Positions 5,655 to 9,902 of a stretch of 9,902 nucleotides of DNA are shown here, in pieces. The stretch spans positions 1 to 9,902 of the forward strand of contig JAQVGE010000026.1 in NCBI GenBank assembly GCA_028696935.1, in the 5' to 3' direction. The DNA comes from Minisyncoccota bacterium. Its GTDB lineage: Bacteria; Patescibacteria; Paceibacteria; UBA9973. The position numbers and the translations under genes are program-made. The notes under the pieces are model-generated. The model did not search any database, was not told where the DNA came from, and worked only from the letters and a program-made list of their open reading frames with translations. Every line of letters begins with the position of its first letter. Position 1 is the stretch's first letter.

Positions 5655-7502
5655 ATGTTAGTTTCATACAATTGGTTGCAAAGATATTTTAACGATAAAT
5701 TACCAAATCCAGAGGAAATATCTGATGGGATTATTTTTCATTCTTTTGAAGTTGAAAGTGTTTCTAAAAAAAATGATGATACTATTTTTGATATAAAAGT
5801 TTTGCCAGATAGAGCTCACGACTCTTTGTCTCATTTTGGAATTGCCAGAGAACTTTCGGTCATTTTTGATTTACCAATAAAACCGGAAATAAAAGAATTC
5901 CCTAAAATTTTTTCAAATGAAGGAAAAACAGAACTAAAAATAAAGAATGAAGAGAAAAAAGATTGTCGTCGATATATTGGAAGAATAATTAAGAATGTTA
6001 AGGTTGGACCAAGTCCAGAATGGCTTCGTGAAAGCTTAGAAGCAATTGGTCAAAAATCAATCAACAATATTGTTGATGCCACAAATTATGTAATGTTTGA
6101 TTTGGGTAATCCTATCCATGCTTTTGATTTAGATAAATTAGATGGTCCAGAAATTATTATCAGAAAAGCTAAAACTGGTGAAAAGATAGTAACTCTTGAT
6201 AAAAAGGAAGTAGATCTGGATGAAGGTGTTCTTGTTATCTCTGACTCAAAAAATTCACTTGCTATAGCAGGAATAAAAGGTGGAAATAAGGCCGAAGTAA
6301 ATATGAATACTTCTAATTTGGTAATTGAAGTGGCTAACTTTGATCCAGTTTTAATTCGTAAAACTAGCAAGAAGGTAAATATTCAAACAGATTCTTCCAA
6401 GCGTTTTGAAAATGAAATATCTCCTGTTCTAGCAGAAGTTGCTATGAATAGAATTTCCAATTTAATTCTTGAGGTAGCTGGGGGAGAACTAGAAGAACCA
6501 GTGGAGGATTACGAAGAAAAACCAGAAAGTAAAAAGGTTATTTTTACCACAGAGTATTTAAATAAAACATTAGGAATCAAAATAGAAGAAGAGGAGATTG
6601 GAGATATTTTATCAAGACAGGATTATGCTTTTTCTGTTTCAGGCGGGGATTGGGAAGTAACTGTTCCTTTTTGGCGTCTTGATTTAAACTTACCTTGTGA
6701 TTTTGCTGAGGAAATCGGAAGAATTTATGGCTATGAAAAAATAGAAGCAAAGATACCAGACTCAAATTTTAGTAAAAATGATGCCTTAGAATGGCAACAA
6801 ATAAAAAAAGTTCGAGCTCATTTTATCTCTAATGGCTATCGTGAAGTGATGACTTATTCTTTTACAAATTTGGGTGAAGTAGAAGTCTTGGCTTCAGCTT
6901 CTGATAAAAAATTTCTAAGAACTAATTTATCAGACGGAGTTAAAAAATCTTATGAACTAAATAAAATTAATTTACCACTTTTAGGGGACGATGAAATCAA
7001 AATATTTGAAATAGGAGCAACTTTTACAAAAGATAATTCCGCATCCGCCGATGGCTCTGGTGATATAAAAGAACAAATAAATGTTTGTTGGGCAGACAAA
7101 AATGGGGTAGAAGAAACATCCTTGGATGATTTTGTAAAAAATAAAATTTCTTCTGAATTAGAGTTTAAAGATTCTGAGTCTTTACTTTCAACTTTTAACT
7201 TTCAACCTTCAAACTATTTTAAGCCTTGGTCGCAATATCCTTTTATAACTCGTGATATTGCTGTTTGGGTTCCAGAAGAAACTAAGCCAGAAGAATTGTC
7301 TAAAATTTACAAAGAATTTGGAACAGAACTACTTATCTCTGAGCCGAAACTTTTTGACCAATTTACAAAAGAGAGTAGAACTTCTTATGCTTTTAGATTA
7401 GTTTTTCAATCATACGACAAGACTTTAACTGATGATGAGATAAATGTAATTATGGCTAATATTGAGGAAAAAATTTCATCTTTAAACTGGACTGTCCGAT
7501 AA
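5655..7502 (+). CDS. pheT: Phenylalanine--tRNA ligase beta subunit, lacking the EMAP/OB tRNA-binding domain
   Basis: PheT is the structural and editing subunit that pairs with PheS; it hydrolyses mischarged Tyr-tRNA-Phe. It is 615 residues, against about 785-800 in standard bacteria. The N-terminus MLVSYNWLQRYF...FEVESV (1-36) runs directly into DIKVLPDRAHDSLSHFGIARE, skipping the roughly 110-residue OB-fold (tRNA_bind) domain normally placed there. Next come the B3/B4 editing domain (about 95-280, with NNIVDATNYVMFDLGNPIHAFD and TDSSKRFE), B5 (about 295-365, VPFWRLDLNLPCDFAEEIGRIYGYE), a shortened catalytic-like core (about 375-520), and a complete C-terminal anticodon-binding domain (about 525-615, YPFITRDIAVWV). 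The core carries a GC-rich SASADGSGD stretch (462-470) and a heptanucleotide tandem repeat, both in variable parts. The 3-base gap after pheS, with no -10 box, suggests co-transcription and coupled translation. The ATG fits the family start. Confidence 0.95.
   Translation: MLVSYNWLQRYFNDKLPNPEEISDGIIFHSFEVESVSKKNDDTIFDIKVLPDRAHDSLSHFGIARELSVIFDLPIKPEIKEFPKIFSNEGKTELKIKNEEKKDCRRYIGRIIKNVKVGPSPEWLRESLEAIGQKSINNIVDATNYVMFDLGNPIHAFDLDKLDGPEIIIRKAKTGEKIVTLDKKEVDLDEGVLVISDSKNSLAIAGIKGGNKAEVNMNTSNLVIEVANFDPVLIRKTSKKVNIQTDSSKRFENEISPVLAEVAMNRISNLILEVAGGELEEPVEDYEEKPESKKVIFTTEYLNKTLGIKIEEEEIGDILSRQDYAFSVSGGDWEVTVPFWRLDLNLPCDFAEEIGRIYGYEKIEAKIPDSNFSKNDALEWQQIKKVRAHFISNGYREVMTYSFTNLGEVEVLASASDKKFLRTNLSDGVKKSYELNKINLPLLGDDEIKIFEIGATFTKDNSASADGSGDIKEQINVCWADKNGVEETSLDDFVKNKISSELEFKDSESLLSTFNFQPSNYFKPWSQYPFITRDIAVWVPEETKPEELSKIYKEFGTELLISEPKLFDQFTKESRTSYAFRLVFQSYDKTLTDDEINVIMANIEEKISSLNWTVR
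7184..7211 (+). repeat. Four-copy heptanucleotide tandem repeat inside pheT
   Basis: Four 7-base units follow each other: ACTTTCA, ACTTTTA, ACTTTCA, ACCTTCA, with the next bases starting another partial unit (AACT). Copies differ from the consensus ACTTTCA by at most one base. The repeat encodes a Thr/Phe-rich linker just before the anticodon-binding domain. It is 28 bases long yet the frame continues, so copy-number change here would normally break the gene. Confidence 0.65.
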
Positions 7503-8649
7503 AAAGACAAAATTAAAAGCAATAATAACAAAACTTCGAGATTCTTTTTCGAGGATTTCTATCCATTATTTTGCTTATACAATTGCTTTTTTGTTTGTTG
7601 CTTTTTCTGTAATGCATTTTGTAACAGCGGCGACTCCAAATCCAGGTCACCCTTGGAATGAAATCGGTGATGGAGTTTTCTCTGTAACTTTTAATCAAAC
7701 TGCTCCTCGCACTTATACTTTCCCAGATGCGAATGCAACAGTTTTAACCACGAATGATACTGTTACTGTTACTCAGGGTGGAACAGGATTATCTTCGATT
7801 GCTTCTGGTTCAGTTTTAGTTGCTAATTCTGCTAACAACTTGTCGGTTCTAACTTCAACAACCGGAACAAAAATTTTGACGAATACGGGTGGTATAATAA
7901 CTTGGGGGACAGCACCAAGCTCTATGGTCTACCCATCTACCGGCATCGCAGTCTTCACCGGTTCTGCTTGGGGTGCATCTATCACTGATAATTCATCGGA
8001 TTGGAACACGGCCTATACCTATCGACTTCTCTCAGCTTCAGGAACTGCTCCACTTACTCTTAATCTTTCAAGTAATGCTCTAACTGGTTCTATTACTCAA
8101 GCAACAACTTCAACTGATGGTTATCTAACTTCAACGGACTGGAATACTTTCAATAACAAACAAGCAGCTCTTGTCTCAGGTACAAATATTAAAACAATCA
8201 ATTCAACTTCATTACTTGGGAGTGGAGATATTGCGATTGCTCCAATGGTCTACCCTGGAGCTGGAATTCCAAATTCAACTGGGAGTGCTTGGGGGACAAG
8301 TTATACAACTTCAGGGAGTGGGACAACTCTTGCCTTAACCACCACTCCAACCTTCACGACTAACATCACCACTCCACTTGTGCTCGGAGGTACATCTACG
8401 ACCCAAGACTTAACTTTTAAAACAACCTCAGGTATTGGTACAACCGGCGCTGATATGCATTTCTTGGTTGGGAACAATGGAGCAACCGAAGCGATAACGA
8501 TACTTAATAGTGGAAATGTGGGGATTGGAACTGTAACACCTGAGGCAAAGCTAGATATTGAAAGTACAATTAATCAATTAAGGTTAAGCTATGATTCAAC
8601 AAATTATACTGATCTTTTAACAAGATCTAGTGGTAATTTAAATATTTAA
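7492..8649 (+). CDS. Phage-tail-fibre-like surface protein with N-terminal membrane anchor; start uncertain, C-terminus truncated
   Basis: The frame is open from 7486 to a TAA at 8647-8649. The first conventional start is TTG at 7591, but that falls inside a hydrophobic helix. Read from CTG 7492, which overlaps the end of pheT by 11 bases, the protein opens SDKKTKLKAIITKLR, a basic stretch followed by a transmembrane or signal segment (about residues 24-46, ending VMHFVTAATP). This is what an exported protein needs, so I prefer an upstream start, CTG or an ATA at 7522/7525. The rest is low in charge and rich in Thr, Ser and Gly. It carries tail-fibre motifs: TVTQGGTGLSSIASGS, two copies of MVYPxxGIxxxTGSAWGxS, STDWNTFNNKQ, TNIKTINSTSLLGSGDI, and GNVGIGTVTPEAKLDIES near the end. 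It lies beyond the cell membrane by prediction and may be an adhesin. It stops abruptly in the middle of a domain at SSGNLNI. The G+C is clearly higher than in pheT. Confidence 0.72.
   Translation: MSDKKTKLKAIITKLRDSFSRISIHYFAYTIAFLFVAFSVMHFVTAATPNPGHPWNEIGDGVFSVTFNQTAPRTYTFPDANATVLTTNDTVTVTQGGTGLSSIASGSVLVANSANNLSVLTSTTGTKILTNTGGIITWGTAPSSMVYPSTGIAVFTGSAWGASITDNSSDWNTAYTYRLLSASGTAPLTLNLSSNALTGSITQATTSTDGYLTSTDWNTFNNKQAALVSGTNIKTINSTSLLGSGDIAIAPMVYPGAGIPNSTGSAWGTSYTTSGSGTTLALTTTPTFTTNITTPLVLGGTSTTQDLTFKTTSGIGTTGADMHFLVGNNGATEAITILNSGNVGIGTVTPEAKLDIESTINQLRLSYDSTNYTDLLTRSSGNLNI
7924..7980 (+). repeat. Internal protein repeat, copy 1 (MVYP...TGSAWG)
   Basis: This stretch encodes MVYPSTGIAVFTGSAWGAS. 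It matches the segment encoded by 8245-8301 at 13 of 19 residues. Such units recur in tail-fibre-like proteins and can expand or shrink by recombination. Confidence 0.65.
8245..8301 (+). repeat. Internal protein repeat, copy 2 (MVYP...TGSAWG)
   Basis: This stretch encodes MVYPGAGIPNSTGSAWGTS, the second copy of the unit first seen at 7924-7980. The two copies share MVYP, GI and TGSAWG in register but differ at many codon positions, so they are old duplicates. Confidence 0.65.
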
Positions 8650-9071
8650 TTTCTTTCATTACAACGGATGCTCTCTCGGGTGTTGATTATTATGAGATTG
8701 GAATTTTAGAAGAAATTGATGGAGATATCGCTTCACCTATCTTTATCCAATCAAAGAGTCCTTATCTTGTTCCTCATACAAGTAAAGATAGTATGAAGGT
8801 TATGGTTAGGGCTTTTGATAAAGCAGGAAATGTTAGAGAAGTGTCTCTCAATCTGTTTCCCGGATACAATCTACTTCAAAAATTGGATAATTATGGTCTA
8901 TATATTTTACTTATTATTATCTTTTTCTTGTTGTTGGAGTTAATTTTACACTATCTTTTTGGGCATCATATTTTGGATCATTTGAGCAAGGCTTATCGAT
9001 TTTTCAGAAGAATTTCTGAAGATGAAGACAAAAATAAAGAAGACTCCAATAATAAAGAAAATCCTTTATAA
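8637..9071 (+). pseudogene. C-terminal remnant of an Ig-like, membrane-anchored surface protein
   Basis: The frame is open from 8637 (after a TAA at 8634-8636) to a TAA at 9069-9071, 144 codons, and is -1 relative to the preceding gene. Coding similarity begins abruptly with ISFITTDALSGVDYYEIG (from residue 5), the middle of an Ig- or fibronectin-like domain of a kind seen in CPR surface proteins. It continues to SPYLVP and VRAFDKAGNVRE (57-68). A hydrophobic helix at about residues 88-108 (LYILLIIIFFLLLEL) and a charged, probably cytoplasmic tail ending DEDKNKEDSNNKENPL follow. The first ATG (8793) lies inside the Ig-like domain, and no start or promoter suits the whole stretch. I read it as the 3' end of a second surface-protein gene that lost its 5' part, or as the end of the preceding gene after a frameshift. 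A small protein started at 8793 (92 residues, C-terminal helix) is a less likely alternative. Confidence 0.6.
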
Positions 9072-9080
9072 AATAAGCTT

Positions 9081-9106
9081 AAAACCCTTTCTTTTTGGAG
9101 GGTTTT
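9081..9106 (+). terminator. Rho-independent terminator after the surface-protein genes
   Basis: Bases 9081-9088 (AAAACCCT) and 9099-9106 (AGGGTTTT) form a perfect 8-bp stem. Two G.U pairs extend it toward a six-base loop (9091-9096). A T run follows. It begins 9 bases after the stop codon at 9071. Its T run merges with the -10 box of the next promoter. Confidence 0.85.
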
Positions 9107-9107
9107 T

Positions 9108-9116
9108 TGCTATAAT
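9108..9116 (+). promoter_or_regulatory. Extended -10 promoter for gyrB
   Basis: TGCTATAAT is a perfect extended -10 element directly behind the terminator T run; the -35 region would fall inside the terminator hairpin and shows no good TTGACA match. Transcription should begin near 9122-9124, leaving a leader of about 100 bases before gyrB. This differs from the four leaderless-type starts upstream. Confidence 0.65.
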
Positions 9117-9224
9117 ATAGAGTAGGAGTTTACCCATTTTAGAGGGTATTTTTAAGTTAATTTTACTAATTTTGTTTGAAGATTTAAGTAAAAAAGGAAA
9201 CGTTAACATTAATTTTTTAATAGG

Positions 9225-9902
9225 ATGGCTAAAAAAGAAGAAAAAACAAAAAATAATTATGGAGCAGACAAAATTTCTGTTCTTGAGGGATTAGAACCAG
9301 TTCGTCGTCGTCCGGGAATGTATATTGGCTCAACAGGAGTTGAGGGTCTACATCATTTAGTTTGGGAAATTTTTGATAACTCTCGAGATGAAGCGATGGG
9401 GGGTTATTGTAATCATATTGAAGTTGTGTTACTTCCAGATAATTCAGTTAGAGTGGCTGACAATGGCCGTGGTATTCCGGTTGGTATTCATCCTAAAACA
9501 AAAGTTTCAGCCCTAGAAACAGTTATGACGACACTTCATGCCGGAGGAAAATTTGGAGGTGAAGATAGCGGTTATAAAGTTTCTGGTGGTTTACATGGAG
9601 TTGGAGCTTCTGTTGTTAATGCTTTGTCAGTTTATACAAAAGCTGAAGTTCATACAGAAGGGGGTAAATACATTCAAGAGTATTCAAAAGGAAAAAGAAA
9701 AGCTGCAGTAAAAAAAGTTTCTTCCTCAAAAGAACACGGGACAATTATTACTTTTCAGCCGGATGATGAAATTTTTACTGCGAAAGAAGGAAAAGATATT
9801 AGGTTTAATTGGAATACTGTTGTTAATCATCTTCGTCAGCAAGCCTACCTAGTTAAAGGATTAAGAATTGATATTATTGATGCGAGAGAGTGGAGTCCTT
9901 TA
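9225..9902 (+). CDS. gyrB: DNA gyrase subunit B, N-terminal part (3' end outside window)
   Basis: GyrB is the ATPase subunit of DNA gyrase, which with GyrA introduces negative supercoils. The 226 residues present cover the GHKL ATPase domain and the start of the transducer domain. Visible motifs: EGLEPVRRRPGMYIGST (21-37), the ATP and magnesium motif EIFDNSRDEA (catalytic base E48, N52; usually VVDNSIDEA), VADNGRGIPVG (D79, G81, G83), TTLHAGGKFGGE (102-113) and the ATP lid GGLHGVGASVVNALS (121-135). The ATG at 9225 is the only sensible start, because a stop (TAA at 9210-9212) closes the frame upstream and the protein begins MAKKEEKT just before the conserved region. The closest upstream purine run, AAGGAAA near 9194-9200, is about 25 bases away and too distant to be a normal ribosome-binding site. 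ParE is a close relative; the N-terminal part alone favours GyrB but does not fully exclude ParE. Confidence 0.93.
   Translation, partial: MAKKEEKTKNNYGADKISVLEGLEPVRRRPGMYIGSTGVEGLHHLVWEIFDNSRDEAMGGYCNHIEVVLLPDNSVRVADNGRGIPVGIHPKTKVSALETVMTTLHAGGKFGGEDSGYKVSGGLHGVGASVVNALSVYTKAEVHTEGGKYIQEYSKGKRKAAVKKVSSSKEHGTIITFQPDDEIFTAKEGKDIRFNWNTVVNHLRQQAYLVKGLRIDIIDAREWSPL

Noticed and set aside
2264..6765. Several reverse-strand open stretches opposite the helicase, pheS and pheT
   Set aside because: All lie antisense to strongly conserved genes and encode low-complexity Ser/Leu/Phe-rich sequence typical of shadows of AT-rich genes.
7489..7497. GGACTGTCC palindrome at the end of pheT
   Set aside because: Nine bases with four-base arms, fully explained by the coding sequence; no T run, so not a terminator.
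8793..9071. Independent small membrane protein starting at ATG 8793
   Set aside because: The ATG is inside an Ig-like domain whose earlier strands are encoded in the same frame just upstream, so it is more likely part of a longer, broken gene.
404..9071. Reassigned UGA codon, as in some CPR lineages (Gracilibacteria, SR1)
   Set aside because: All stops seen are TAA or TAG, but the long genes run without in-frame TGA, so there is no sign of UGA being read as glycine.
9131..9148. TACCC/GGGTA hairpin in the gyrB leader as a riboswitch or attenuator
   Set aside because: Five-base stem with an eight-base loop is weak and no known riboswitch core is visible.
1..9902. CRISPR array, tRNA, rRNA, insertion sequence or replication origin
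   Set aside because: No regularly spaced repeats, no cloverleaf or rRNA-like sequence, no transposase, and no cluster of DnaA boxes near gyrB were found by eye.

Overview
The window is AT-rich (roughly one third G+C) and every gene lies on the + strand, packed with gaps of 3 to 19 bases. Gene content and protein style point to a Candidate Phyla Radiation bacterium (Patescibacteria, Parcubacteria-like). The signs are a trimmed two-subunit phenylalanyl-tRNA synthetase, a UvrD helicase fused to a RecB-like nuclease, a phage-tail-fibre-like surface protein with a GNVGIGT-type repeat, a fragment of an Ig-like membrane-anchored surface protein, and a GC-rich palindrome inserted in a gene. The lineage is inferred from these features and was not tested by phylogeny.

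Layout. Positions 2-295 hold the 3' end of a coiled-coil protein, closed by a strong terminator (314-347). Then come a SAM-dependent methyltransferase (404-1108), glutamate racemase murI (1128-1925), a helicase-nuclease (1935-4910), pheS (4929-5651) and pheT (5655-7502). A tail-fibre-like surface protein follows (about 7492-8649), then an out-of-frame remnant of a second surface protein (8637-9071), a terminator (9081-9106), a promoter embedded in it, and the 5' part of gyrB (9225 to the window end).

How the parts relate. murI supplies D-glutamate for peptidoglycan, pheST charges tRNA-Phe, and the helicase-nuclease and gyrase act on DNA. This is a cluster of housekeeping genes rather than one pathway. 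The surface proteins break it up: their base composition differs and they carry the only clearly damaged coding region.

Main points of interest. (1) Four genes (methyltransferase, murI, helicase, pheS) have an extended -10 box (TGnTAnnnT) ending 6-7 bases before the ATG and no Shine-Dalgarno sequence, which predicts leaderless transcripts starting at or next to the A of the start codon. (2) A perfect 16-bp GC-rich palindrome sits in frame inside the methyltransferase gene, like a small mobile palindromic element. (3) Both PheRS subunits lack tRNA-contacting or accessory modules found in the standard enzyme. (4) Two surface-protein genes meet in different frames, each cut inside a domain, at a spot that also carries a canonical -1 slippery heptamer. 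No CRISPR array, tRNA, rRNA or complete insertion sequence was seen.
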